Source: Pelomonas sp039929605 (GTDB lineage Bacteria; Pseudomonadota; Gammaproteobacteria; Burkholderiales; Burkholderiaceae_C). Taken from it: a stretch of DNA of 64,000 nt. The position numbers and the translations under genes were made by a program. The notes under the pieces are model-generated. The model saw only the letters and a program-made list of their open reading frames with translations. It had not been told where the DNA came from and ran no database searches. The stretch is from assembly GCF_039929605.1 (NCBI RefSeq), contig NZ_JBDSQX010000099.1:8148-72147 (forward strand). The letters are read 5' to 3'. Shown piece by piece: positions 1 through 8,800 of the stretch (the stretch's first letter is position 1; each line of letters starts with the position of its first letter).

Positions 1-488
1 ATCTTCGGGTCGGGCAGGCAGCCGATCAGACCCGGGTGGATGAGCCCGGCGTAGCTGACGCCCGGCACATGGCGCGAACGCGTGAACATGCCTTCGATGT
101 CCCAGATCGACTTCTGCGCCAGCGGGAAGTGCTCGGTCAGGAAGCCGCCGCCGTTCTTCTTGGAGAAGAAGCCGTTGAAGCCCCACAGGCTGTCCTGCTT
201 GGCGCCGATGTCGAGCAGGTCGACCACGAGCAGATCGCCCGGCTCCGCACCCGTCACGCCGACGGGACCGGAGAGGTAGTGCACCGTGCTCAGGTCGATG
301 TCGCGCACGTCGTCGGCGCTGTCGTTGTTCTTGATGAAACCGCCGGTCCAGTCGAAGGTCTCGAGGATGAAGTCGTCACCCGGCTTGACCCAGCAGGCCA
401 TCGGGATGTCCGGGTGCCAGCGGTTGTGGATGTTCTCGTTCTCGGTGGGCGACTTGGTGAGGTCGACCTTGATCAGCGTTTCGGCCAT
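1..488 (-). CDS. fmdA: formamidase, N-terminal part (cut by window edge)
   Basis: This is the first 162 codons of an acetamidase/formamidase-family enzyme, which hydrolyses formamide to formate and ammonia in the cytoplasm. The translation opens MAETLIKVDL and carries the family stretches HNRWHPDIPM, DWTGGFIKNND, GAEPGDLLVVD, GFNGFFSK and GLIHPGLIGCLPD. The ATG is preceded by AGGAGA. The gene lies just downstream of urtE on the same strand, so imported urea or short amides would be broken down by a co-transcribed enzyme. The rest lies outside the window, so intactness cannot be judged. Family assignment is firm; formamide rather than another short amide as substrate is inferred from similarity and context. 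Confidence 0.92.
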   Translation of the reverse strand, partial: MAETLIKVDLTKSPTENENIHNRWHPDIPMACWVKPGDDFILETFDWTGGFIKNNDSADDVRDIDLSTVHYLSGPVGVTGAEPGDLLVVDLLDIGAKQDSLWGFNGFFSKKNGGGFLTEHFPLAQKSIWDIEGMFTRSRHVPGVSYAGLIHPGLIGCLPDPK

Positions 489-521
489 GGGGCGTCTCCT
501 GCGGGTTGGGTGATGGCGGAT

Positions 522-1232
522 TCAGACGGACAGGTACTGCTTGATGCGGCTCACGTCGGTGTCGGCGCGCGAGGTCTCGTGCACGAGGCGACCGCCCTCG
601 ATGACGAACAGGCGGTCGGCGACATCCATCGCAAAACTCAGCACCTGCTCGGAGACGATGATCGTGATCTCGCGCAGCTTGCGGATCTCGTTGAGCGCCT
701 TGGCGATGTCCTTGATGATGGACGGCTGGATGCCCTCGGTCGGCTCATCGAGCAGCAGCACCTTGGGCTCGGTGACGAGCGCGCGCGCGATGGCGAGCTG
801 CTGCTGCTGGCCGCCGGAGAGATTGCCGCCCTTGCGGCGCTTCATGTCGAAGAGCACCGGGAACAGCGCGTAGATCTCGTCCGGGATGCGGCGCGTCTTG
901 GAGTTCTCCAGGCCGGTCTGGATGTTCTCTTCGACCGTCAGCGTCGGGAAGATCATGCGGCCCTGCGGCACATAGGCGATGCCCTTGGCGACACGCCGAA
1001 AGCTCTCGTCCTTGGAGACCTCGCCGCCCGCGACTTCGATGCTGCCGCTCTTGACCGGCAGCACGCCCATCAGGCTCTTGAACAGCGTGGTCTTGCCCAT
1101 GCCGTTGCGGCCCATGATGGCCACCGTCTCATTCTTGCGGCCCTCGAAGGAGATGCCGTGCAGGGCTTCGCTCTGCCCGTAGGCGACGAACAGGTCGGCG
1201 ACCTTGAGCATGGGGTGCGGGTCGGGAGTCAT
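522..1232 (-). CDS. urtE: urea ABC transporter ATP-binding protein UrtE
   Basis: One of two cytoplasmic ATPases of a HAAT/Liv-type importer for urea or short amides. Visible are a Walker A motif GRNGMGKTT at about residues 41-49, the ABC signature LSGGQQQQ, and a Walker B ending LLLDEP. The switch region reads VSEQ, where Q replaces the usual histidine, as is common in LivF/UrtE proteins. The length of 236 aa is normal. It follows urtD by 9 bp and precedes fmdA by 33 bp. A second Met at codon 8 is an alternative start. UrtE rather than LivF is chosen because the whole urtABCDE set is present beside a formamidase. Confidence 0.93.
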   Translation of the reverse strand: MTPDPHPMLKVADLFVAYGQSEALHGISFEGRKNETVAIMGRNGMGKTTLFKSLMGVLPVKSGSIEVAGGEVSKDESFRRVAKGIAYVPQGRMIFPTLTVEENIQTGLENSKTRRIPDEIYALFPVLFDMKRRKGGNLSGGQQQQLAIARALVTEPKVLLLDEPTEGIQPSIIKDIAKALNEIRKLREITIIVSEQVLSFAMDVADRLFVIEGGRLVHETSRADTDVSRIKQYLSV

Positions 1233-1241
1233 GGTGGGCTT

Positions 1242-1985
1242 TCAGTGGCCGAGGTAGACGTCGATGACCTTGGGATCGGCCTGCACCTGCTCCATGGGCC
1301 CCTCGGCGAGGATCTTTCCCTGGTGCATCACGGTGACCTTGTGGGCGATGCGCTTGACGAAGTCCATGTCGTGCTCGATGACGATCACCGAGCGGTTCTT
1401 GCAGATGCGCTGCAGCAGCTCGGCCGTGAGCTCGCGTTCGCGAGCGCTCATGCCGGCGATGGGCTCGTCGAGCAGCAGCAGCTCGGGCTCCTGCATCAGC
1501 AGCATGCCGATCTCCAGCCACTGCTTCTGGCCGTGGCTGAGCAGCCCGGCCTCGATGTCCAGCCGGTCTGACAGGAAAATGTCTTCGGCGACGACCTGCA
1601 CCCGCGCCTTCACCTCGTCGGTGCACTTGAACGCCAGGGCGCCCATGACGGAACGGCCTTTCGGGAAGGACACCTCCAGGTTCTGGAACACCGTCAGGTT
1701 CTCGTAGATGGACGGCGTCTGGAACTTGCGGCCAATGCCCAGGTGCACGCGCCGGAACTCCGCCATCTTGGTGAGTTCGGTGTTCTTGAACTTGATGCTG
1801 CCGGCGCTGGCCTTGGTCTTGCCGCAGATCAGGTCGAGCAGCGTCGTCTTGCCGGCGCCGTTGGGGCCGATGATCACGCGCAGCTCGTTCTTGTCGATGT
1901 ACAGCGTCAGCGCGTCGATGGCCTTGAAGCCGTCGAAGGAGACGGTCAGGTCCTCGATGGCGAGGGCGAAATCGGTGTTGCTCAT
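1242..1985 (-). CDS. urtD: urea ABC transporter ATP-binding protein UrtD
   Basis: The second ATPase of the importer, a LivG-type protein of 247 aa. Walker A is GPNGAGKTT at residues 40-48. Walker B is LLLLDEP, followed by IAGMSA, and the switch histidine is in VIVIEHDMDF. The signature reads LLSHGQKQWLEIG, an LSHGQ form in place of LSGGQ that is typical of UrtD. It would pair with UrtE beneath the two permeases UrtB and UrtC. It sits 15 bp after urtC and 9 bp before urtE, in an evident operon. Nothing suggests damage. Confidence 0.94.
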   Translation of the reverse strand: MSNTDFALAIEDLTVSFDGFKAIDALTLYIDKNELRVIIGPNGAGKTTLLDLICGKTKASAGSIKFKNTELTKMAEFRRVHLGIGRKFQTPSIYENLTVFQNLEVSFPKGRSVMGALAFKCTDEVKARVQVVAEDIFLSDRLDIEAGLLSHGQKQWLEIGMLLMQEPELLLLDEPIAGMSARERELTAELLQRICKNRSVIVIEHDMDFVKRIAHKVTVMHQGKILAEGPMEQVQADPKVIDVYLGH

Positions 1986-2000
1986 GGCTTGCTCTCGCGA

Positions 2001-3197
2001 TCAGGCCTGCTGGCCGGTGACACCGGCGGGCAGGCGTGCGCCACCGGTGGGATCAGGCGCCGTGGCACTGGTTGCAGTGGCGGCTGCGACGGGCAACTCG
2101 GCGACGGGTTGCTTGCGTCCCTGGCGCTTCGCCCACCACGGCACGACGGTGCTTTCCCACAGCCCCGCCAGCCCCATCGGGAAGGCCATCGTCACGCCGA
2201 TGAACAGGGCGGCCATCAGGAACAGCCAGAGGTCGGGGAAGCTCTCCGAGAAGAAGGTCTTGCCGGCATTGACGAGCAAGGTGCCGTAGACCGCACCCAC
2301 CAGGCTCATGCGCCCGCCGACCGCCGCAAAGATCACCATCTCGACCGACGGCACGATGCCCACGAAGCTCGGCGACATGAAGCCCACCTGCAGCGAGAAC
2401 AGCGCGCCGCCGATGCCCGACAGCGCCGCCGCCAGGCAGAAGGTGAAGATGCGGAAGTTGGCGACGTCGTAGCCGGAGAAGCGCACCCGGTCTTCCTTGT
2501 CGCGCATCGCCAGCAGCAGCGTGCCGGCCTTGCCGGTCTGGACCCAGCGACACAGCAGGATGCTGGCCAGCAGCAGCGCCACGCACAGGTAGTAGAGGAT
2601 GTATTTGGCTTGGTCGGTGCGCGTGTCCCAGCCCAGCACGGTCTTGAGGTCGGTCATGCCGTTGACGCCGCCGGTGTAGCCCTGCTGGCCGATGATCAGC
2701 ACGGTGACGATCAGCGCCACCGCCTGCGTGATGATGGCGAAGTAGACGCCGCCGACGCGGCGCTTGAACATCGCGAAGCTGACGATCCAGGCCAGCAGCG
2801 TCGGCGCGGCCACCACCGCGAAGAGCGCGAAAGTCAGGCTTTTGAACGGCACCCACAGCGCCGGCAAGGCAGTGATCTGGTTCCAGTCCATGAAGTCCGG
2901 GATGCCGGGCGTCGACTGGATCTTGGTGGTGATCGGGTCCGAAGCTTCAAGCTTCAGGAACATCGCCATCGCATAGCCGCCGAGGCCGAAGAACACGCCC
3001 TGCCCCAGGCTCAGCACGCCGCCGTAGCCCCACACCATGACGAGCCCGACGGCCACGAAGGCGTAGGTCAAATACTTGCCGACCAGGTTGAGGCGAAAGA
3101 TGTCCAGGGCCAGCGGCAGCACGACGGCGAGAAGCACCGCGAGTACCAGCACGCTCGCGAGCTGGTAGCGCTTGATCAGGGTTCGAAGGGCATTCAT
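2001..3197 (-). CDS. urtC: urea ABC transporter permease UrtC
   Basis: Inner-membrane permease of the LivM type, 398 aa, with many hydrophobic segments from about residue 12 to 350. Family landmarks include VWGYGGVLSLGQGVFFGLGG near residue 65, GGVYFAIITQA, and GGRMSLVGAVYG near the C-terminus. The last 45 or so residues form an Ala/Pro/Thr-rich hydrophilic tail that probably lies in the cytoplasm and is not needed for the fold. The ATG has a GGGAG-like ribosome binding site. A structured repeat separates it from urtB upstream. Substrate assignment as urea or a short amide rests on the operon. Confidence 0.92.
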   Translation of the reverse strand: MNALRTLIKRYQLASVLVLAVLLAVVLPLALDIFRLNLVGKYLTYAFVAVGLVMVWGYGGVLSLGQGVFFGLGGYAMAMFLKLEASDPITTKIQSTPGIPDFMDWNQITALPALWVPFKSLTFALFAVVAAPTLLAWIVSFAMFKRRVGGVYFAIITQAVALIVTVLIIGQQGYTGGVNGMTDLKTVLGWDTRTDQAKYILYYLCVALLLASILLCRWVQTGKAGTLLLAMRDKEDRVRFSGYDVANFRIFTFCLAAALSGIGGALFSLQVGFMSPSFVGIVPSVEMVIFAAVGGRMSLVGAVYGTLLVNAGKTFFSESFPDLWLFLMAALFIGVTMAFPMGLAGLWESTVVPWWAKRQGRKQPVAELPVAAATATSATAPDPTGGARLPAGVTGQQA

Positions 3198-3225
3198 GTC
3201 AGAGGCTCCCAGGGAAATTCAGGCC

Positions 3226-3299
3226 TTGAAGGCGTGCAGGAATCGTCGCGAGCGCAGGTGCGAGATCGGGTCGCGCAGTAGATTCATGCATGCCTTCAA
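3226..3299. repeat. long imperfect stem-loop between urtB and urtC
   Basis: Arms at 3226-3238 and 3287-3299 are 13 nt long and match with one mismatch. Further pairing inside (gaatc with gattc, gcga with tcgc) could extend the stem. The right arm includes the urtB stop codon. The inner 22 nt at 3260-3281 recur exactly at 4329-4350. It looks like a REP-type extragenic palindrome and may stabilise or process the urt mRNA; that role is inference. Confidence 0.6.
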
Positions 3300-4210
3300 C
3301 GGCGCACCTTGCTGGCGAAAAGGCCCTGCGGACGCAGCATCAAGATCAGCACGATCAAGGAGAGCGTGAGCACCTTGGCCATCGAGCCGGCCAGGAAGAA
3401 CTCCGAGATCGACTGCGTCTGCGCGATGCCGAAGGCCGACACCACCGTGCCGAGCAGGCTGGCGGCACCGCCGAAGGTCACCACGAGGAAGGAGTCGACG
3501 ATGTAGAGCTGCCCGGAGGTTGGGCCGGTCGAGCCGATGGTGGTGAACGCGGCACCGGCCATGCCGGCGATGCCGCAGCCGATGGCGAAGGTGAGCCGGT
3601 CGGTCTTCATCGTGTTGATGCCGATCGCATTGGCCATGACGCGGTTGCTGACCGTGGCGCGCACGCGCAGGCCCCAGCGGCTCTTGCTCAGCGCGATCAG
3701 CACGCCGAGCGTGACGACAGTGGTCAGCCCCAGCACGAACATGCCGTTGATCGGGATGTCCAGGCCCGGCGATGGCGCCCAGGAGCCGAGCAGCCAGTCG
3801 GGCAGCGTCGGGCTCACCTCTTTGGGGCCGATGAAGCTGCGAAAGCACTGCTGCATGGCCAGGCTGACGCCCCACGTGGCGAGCAGCGTGTCGAGCGGGC
3901 GCTTGTAGAGGTGGCGGATGAGACCCCACTCCACCAACCAGCCGCCGATGAAGGCAAAGCCGAAGGCCAGCACGATGGCGAACGGAAAGTAGAAGGGCAC
4001 CAGCGACGGTGCATACAGGCTCGTCAGGTGCGAGCCCAGGTAGACCGTGTAGGCGCCGATGGTCATGAACTCGCCGTGCGCCATGTTGATGACGCCCATC
4101 TGCCCAAAGATGATGGCCAGGCCCAGGCCCATCAGCAGCAGCACCGCGAACAGGCTCAGGCCTGCGAAGCCCTGCATCAGGCCGATGTTCAGTAGTTCGT
4201 CGAAGCTCAT
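3296..4210 (-). CDS. urtB: urea ABC transporter permease UrtB
   Basis: LivH-type inner-membrane permease, partner of UrtC. The start MSFDELLNIGLMQGFAG at 4210 matches the usual short UrtB N-terminus; the open frame continues 52 codons further upstream, but that part is the repeat-bearing intergenic region and lacks coding character. The protein is 304 aa with about eight hydrophobic segments. Family landmarks are GQMGVINMAHGEFMTIGAYT, ATWGVSLAMQQ, GLRVRATVSNRVMANAIGIN and GGAASLLGTV. The operon order A-B-C-D-E supports urea or amide uptake. It is separated from urtA by 156 bp containing a second structured repeat. Confidence 0.92.
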   Translation of the reverse strand: MSFDELLNIGLMQGFAGLSLFAVLLLMGLGLAIIFGQMGVINMAHGEFMTIGAYTVYLGSHLTSLYAPSLVPFYFPFAIVLAFGFAFIGGWLVEWGLIRHLYKRPLDTLLATWGVSLAMQQCFRSFIGPKEVSPTLPDWLLGSWAPSPGLDIPINGMFVLGLTTVVTLGVLIALSKSRWGLRVRATVSNRVMANAIGINTMKTDRLTFAIGCGIAGMAGAAFTTIGSTGPTSGQLYIVDSFLVVTFGGAASLLGTVVSAFGIAQTQSISEFFLAGSMAKVLTLSLIVLILMLRPQGLFASKVRR

Positions 4211-4273
4211 GGTGAGGTCCTGGGCACAAGAGTTGACGATGGCAGAGCGCGGGACAGAAACCGTAGCGAGCGG

Positions 4274-4350
4274 CCCGAGGTCGCGTCGAGGAGCGGAGCC
4301 GTACTCCCGTACGGTGAGCACCGCAGACGCGAGATCGGGTCGCGCAGTAG
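4274..4350. repeat. second structured repeat, between urtA and urtB
   Basis: Arms at 4274-4287 and 4326-4339 pair at 12 of 14 positions. The loop holds a further perfect hairpin, CCGTAC-TCCC-GTACGG, at 4299-4314. Positions 4329-4350 are identical to 3260-3281, and the flanks stay similar (gattcatgc against ggtttatgc). Two related copies within one operon point to a dispersed repeat family; this is inference until other genomic copies are found. Confidence 0.6.
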
Positions 4351-4366
4351 GTTTATGCCCGTGCAC

Positions 4367-5617
4367 TCACTGGTAGCCCTTGGGGAACGGGTCCGGCTTG
4401 ATGAGCTCCGGCGACTCGGAGACGATCTTGAACGTGCCGTCCGCATTGCCCATCGCGATGCGCGACTTGCTCCACAGGTGGTGGTTGGCGTCCAGCTTGA
4501 CGTAGCCCTCGGGCGCCATCTTCAGCTCGATCCCCGGCGAAGCGGCGACCACCTTGTCGACGTCGAAGCTCTTGGCGCGCTCGACCGCCGCCTTCCAGAG
4601 CCAGGGGCCGAGGTAGCCCGCCTGGGTGACGTCGCCGATCACGGCGTCCTTGCCGTATTTGGCTTTGAAGGCCGCCACAAACTTCTTGTTGTTGGGGTTG
4701 TCGAGCGACTGGAAATACTTCATCGAGGAATAGAAGCCAGCGAAGTTTTCACCGCCCACGCCGGTCATCTCGTCTTCCGTCACGGCCAACGTGACGAGAA
4801 GTTGCTTGTCGCCCGTAATGCCGGCAGCCTTGAGCGCCTTGTAGAACGCGACGTTGGAGCCGCCGACGACGGCGGCATAGATGCAGTCGGGCTTTTGCAG
4901 CTTGATCTTGTTCATCAAGGAGCCGAAGTTCGTGCTGCCGAGCGGGTAGTACTCCTCGCCGACGACCTTGCCCTTCTGGAAGTTCTCGATGTGCTTGCGC
5001 GCGATCTTCATCGACGTGCGCGGCCAGATGTAGTCCGAGCCGATCAGGAAGAAGGTCTTGGCCTTCTTCTCGTTCTTGGCCCACTCCAGGCTGTAGAGGA
5101 TCTGCTGGGTCGCTTCCTGGCCCGTGTAGAAGACGTTCTTGGACTGCTCCAGGCCTTCGTAGAAGGTCGGGTAGTACAGCAGGCCGTTTTCCTTCTCGAA
5201 CACCGGCAGCACGGCCTTGCGCGAGGCGGAGGTCCAGCAGCCGAACACGGCGGCGCAGTGGTCGTTGATCAGCAGCTTCTTGGACTTCTCGGCGAAGGTG
5301 GGCCAGTCGGAGGCGCCGTCTTCCTTGATGACCTTGATCTTGCGGCCGAGGATGCCGCCCATGGCGTTGATCTCGTCGATGGCGAGCTGTTCGGCCTGGA
5401 TCGAGCCCGTCTCCGAGATCGCCATCGTGCCGGTCGACGAGTGCAGCTGCCCCACGGTGACTTCGGTGTCGGTGACGGCGAGTTTGGTCGTGTTCACCGA
5501 GGCGGTCGGCTGGCCGAAGCTCAGGCCCCCGATGCCCAACATCGGCAGGGCCGCAGCGCCCTGCAACAGGCGGCGGCGGTTGGAGTCGGGTGCGGAGGGA
5601 TCGTTGTCACGGGACAT
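4367..5617 (-). CDS. urtA: urea/short-amide ABC transporter substrate-binding protein UrtA
   Basis: Periplasmic binding protein of 416 aa that delivers ligand to UrtBC. The chosen ATG has GGAG upstream and gives an N-terminus with a twin-arginine stretch (SNRRRLLQGAA) and a hydrophobic core, so export by Tat is likely. The mature part begins near TKLAVTDTEVTVGQLHSSTG and shows the UrtA/AmiC-type motifs GGILGRKIKVIKEDGASDW, LLYYPTFYEG, NVFYTGQEATQQ and YIWPRTSMK. It is first in the operon and divergent from a transporter-like sensor kinase. Preference for urea over formamide or acetamide cannot be read from sequence alone. Confidence 0.93.
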   Translation of the reverse strand: MSRDNDPSAPDSNRRRLLQGAAALPMLGIGGLSFGQPTASVNTTKLAVTDTEVTVGQLHSSTGTMAISETGSIQAEQLAIDEINAMGGILGRKIKVIKEDGASDWPTFAEKSKKLLINDHCAAVFGCWTSASRKAVLPVFEKENGLLYYPTFYEGLEQSKNVFYTGQEATQQILYSLEWAKNEKKAKTFFLIGSDYIWPRTSMKIARKHIENFQKGKVVGEEYYPLGSTNFGSLMNKIKLQKPDCIYAAVVGGSNVAFYKALKAAGITGDKQLLVTLAVTEDEMTGVGGENFAGFYSSMKYFQSLDNPNNKKFVAAFKAKYGKDAVIGDVTQAGYLGPWLWKAAVERAKSFDVDKVVAASPGIELKMAPEGYVKLDANHHLWSKSRIAMGNADGTFKIVSESPELIKPDPFPKGYQ

Positions 5618-5733
5618 GTTGGAGGCTCCAGGCAGGTGGTGAGGCAAGCGTTGCGCCGAAAGCCATCACGTTCAAAACGGTGCACTGGCGTCGGACTGAT
5701 GTGCATCTTGCGAGCCGGTCCCGGCTTGGCGAA

Positions 5734-5749
5734 TACGTCAATCGACGTA
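5734..5749. promoter_or_regulatory. candidate operator: 7-2-7 palindrome
   Basis: TACGTCAATCGACGTA has perfect 6-nt arms (TACGTC, GACGTA) around AATC. Read as two heptamers it is TACGTCA-AT-CGACGTA, the 7-2-7 spacing with TAC and GTA ends known for NarL/LuxR-type response regulators. It lies between divergent urtA and the kinase gene, whose partner is a LuxR-type regulator. Binding is inferred. No sigma-54 promoter was found nearby. Confidence 0.5.
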
Positions 5750-5819
5750 GTGCCTGTGCGCACGCTGCCCATCACACTGGCTGCCCGCCTGTTACCCGGG
5801 CGGCGCACAGTTCTTGCTA

Positions 5820-5857
5820 GATCTCCTGTTCCGGCTTCATTGCCTGAACGGGAGATC
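5820..5857 (+). promoter_or_regulatory. hairpin covering the kinase ribosome binding site
   Basis: Arms 5820-5831 and 5846-5857 pair over 12 consecutive positions in RNA (11 Watson-Crick pairs and one G-U), with a 14-nt loop. The right arm contains the GGGAG Shine-Dalgarno at 5850-5854, 10 nt before the GTG start at 5865. No U-run follows, so a terminator is unlikely. It could limit translation of the kinase; this is inference. Confidence 0.55.
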
Positions 5858-5864
5858 CTGTTAC

Positions 5865-8800
5865 GTGTCCTCGCAGCCCCAGCGCATCTTTCGCATCCGA
5901 CGTGAATACAACTCCTGGGTCGCCAACGAGTCCATGGAGGACTACGCGCTGCGTTACACGCCGCGCAGCTTTCGCAAGTGGAGCGAGTTCCGCGTCGCCA
6001 ATGCCGCTTTCGGCGCGACGTCATTCCTCGCGCTGGAGGCCATCGGCGGCGCCATCGCACTGAGCTACGGCTTCACGAACGCTCTGTGGGCCATCCTCGT
6101 CGTCGGCCTCATCACCTTCCTGACGGGGCTGCCGATCAGCTACTACGCCGCCAAGTACGGCGTCGACATGGACCTCCTCACGCGCGGGGCCGGCTTCGGC
6201 TACCTCGGCTCGACCATCACCTCGCTCGTCTACGCCTCGTTCACCTTCATCTTCTTCGCCCTCGAGGCGGCCATCCTCGCGCTCGCGCTGCAGCTCTATT
6301 TCGGCTGGCCGATTGCTGTGTGCTACCTCGTCTCGTCACTGTGCGTCGTGCCGCTGGTGATGCACGGCGTGACGCTGATCCAGCGCCTGCAGTGGTGGAC
6401 GCAACCGGTCTGGCTGCTGCTGCTCTTGCTGCCCTACCTGGCCGTCCTGCTCAAGCGACCGGAGGCCTATGCCGACTTCACGACGCTGGTGGGCGGCGTC
6501 TCGCACAGCAACGGCTTTGACGCGGTGATGTTCGGCGCTGCCGCCACGGTGGCCTTCTCGCTCGTCGTGCAGATCGGCGAGCAGGTCGACTACCTGCGCT
6601 TCCTGCCCGAGAAGACCGCCGCAAACCGCAGCCGCTGGTGGTGGGCCGTGCTCGTGGCCGGGCCGGGCTGGGTGTTGCCCGGCATGCTGAAGATGCTGGG
6701 CGGCGCCTTCCTGGCCTTCCTGGCGCTGCAGCACGAGATCACCGTCGACAAGGCCGTGCAACCGACGCAGATGTACCTCGCCGGCTTCGGCTACGTGTTC
6801 GACTCGCCGGCCTGGGTGCTGGGCGTCACCACGCTGTTCATCGTCGTCTCGCAGGTCAAGATCAACCTGACCAACGCCTACGCCGGGTCGCTCGCCTGGT
6901 CGAACTTCTTCGCGCGGCTCACGCACAGCCACCCCGGGCGCGTGGTCTGGCTGGTGTTCAACGTACTGATCTCGGTGCTGCTGATGACGCTCGGCGTCTT
7001 CGAGGCGCTGGAAGGCGTGCTGGGCCTCTACAGCAACGTGGCGATCGCCTGGGTCGGCGCGCTCGTGGCCGACCTCGTCATCAACAAGCCGCTGGGCTTG
7101 AGCCCGCCGCACATCGAGTTCAAGCGCGCGCATCTCTACGACATCAACCCCGTCGGCCTCGGCGCGATGCTGGTCGCCGCCGTGCTCGGCATGACCGCCT
7201 ATGTCGGCGCGTTCGGGCCGACGGCCAAGGCGTTTGCGCCGTTCATCGCGCTGTTCACATCCATGACCGCGTCGCCGCTGCTGGCCTGGTGGACACGCGG
7301 GCGGTTCTACGAGGCGCGGCCCAACCTCGCGACCTGGAAGCCGGGCCAACTCGTCAACTGCTCGGTCTGCGAGAACGCGTTCGAGTCGGAAGACATGGCG
7401 CACTGCCCCGCCTACGCCGCACCGATCTGCTCGCTGTGCTGCACGCTGGAGTCGCGCTGCCACGACCGCTGCAAGACAGATTCGCGCGCCGCCGAGCAGG
7501 TGCATGCCGTGCTCAGCTCCGTGCTGCCCCAGAGCCTGAGCCGGCGCGTCAACTTCCGCGTTGCGCACTATCTGGTGGTGGCGCTGTCGCTGGTGGCCCT
7601 CTTCGCCGTCATCCTCGGCGTGGTCTACGAACAGCAGGGGGCCCTGCACAGCGCCGAGCATCTGCTGCTGCGTGACCCGCTGCTCAAGGCCTTTGCGCTG
7701 CTGTCGCTGGCGGCGGCCGTGGGTGCCTGGTGGATGGTGCTCGGCAGCGAGAGCCGACGCATGGCGGAGGACGAGTCCAACCGCCACAACGAACTGCTGG
7801 TGCGTGAGATCAGCGCGCACCGACGCACCGACGCCGCGCTGCAGGCCGCCAAGGAGCTGGCGGAAGCCGCCAACCAGGCCAAGACGCGCTACGTCACCGG
7901 CATGACGCACGAACTGCGCACGCCGCTGAACGGCATCCTGGGCTACGCGCAGATCTTGTTGAAGGACGACAAGATCAGCGGTGCGCAGCGGGCGGCGGTC
8001 GACACCATCCACCACAGCGGCGAGCACCTGCACGGCTTGATCGACGGCCTGCTCGACCTGGCGCGCATCGAGGCCGGCAAGCTGCGGCTGGACATCGCGC
8101 CACTGCCGATGCGCGACTTCCTTGATGATGTGGTGCGCATGGTCGCTCCGCAGGCAGCTAGCAAGGGCCTGGTGTTCGAGTTGCGCACGCTCGGCCGCGT
8201 GCCGACCTATGTGCGGGCAGACGCACGCCGGCTGCGCCAGATCCTCATCAACCTGCTCGGCAACGCCGTGCGCTTCACCGACTCGGGCAGCGTCACGCTG
8301 CTGCTGGACCACACCCGCGAGGTGGCGCGCTTCGACGTCATCGACACCGGCATCGGCATCGCGCCGCAGGACCTGGAGCGCATCTTTTTGCCCTTCGAGC
8401 GCGGCAGCGCCGGCCGGCGCACGGGCGAGCCCGGTACCGGCCTGGGCCTCACGATCACGCACCTGCTGACCCAGCTGATGGGCGGCGAGCTGACGGTGCG
8501 CAGCGTGCCGGGCGAAGGCAGCACCTTCACCGCGCGCCTGTACCTCAGCGAAACGTCCGAGCCTGCGCGTGCCCGCGCCGCAGCGCATCGTCCGGTCAGC
8601 GGCTACATCGGCGAACGGCGCACGCTGCTCATCGTCGACGACCATCCCATACAACGCCAGATGCTCGCCGGGATGCTGCTGCCACTGGGCTTTCGCATCC
8701 GCGAGGCCGCCAGCGGCCGCGAGTGCCTGGAGAGCGTGCTGCGCTCGACACCCGACGCGGTGCTCATGGACATCTCGATGGACGGCATGGACGGCTGGGA

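Noticed and set aside
5618..5864. Sigma-54 (NtrC-type) promoter for urtA
   Set aside because: Urea transporters are often under NtrC control, but no TGGCAC-N5-TTGC pattern is visible on the urtA strand here.
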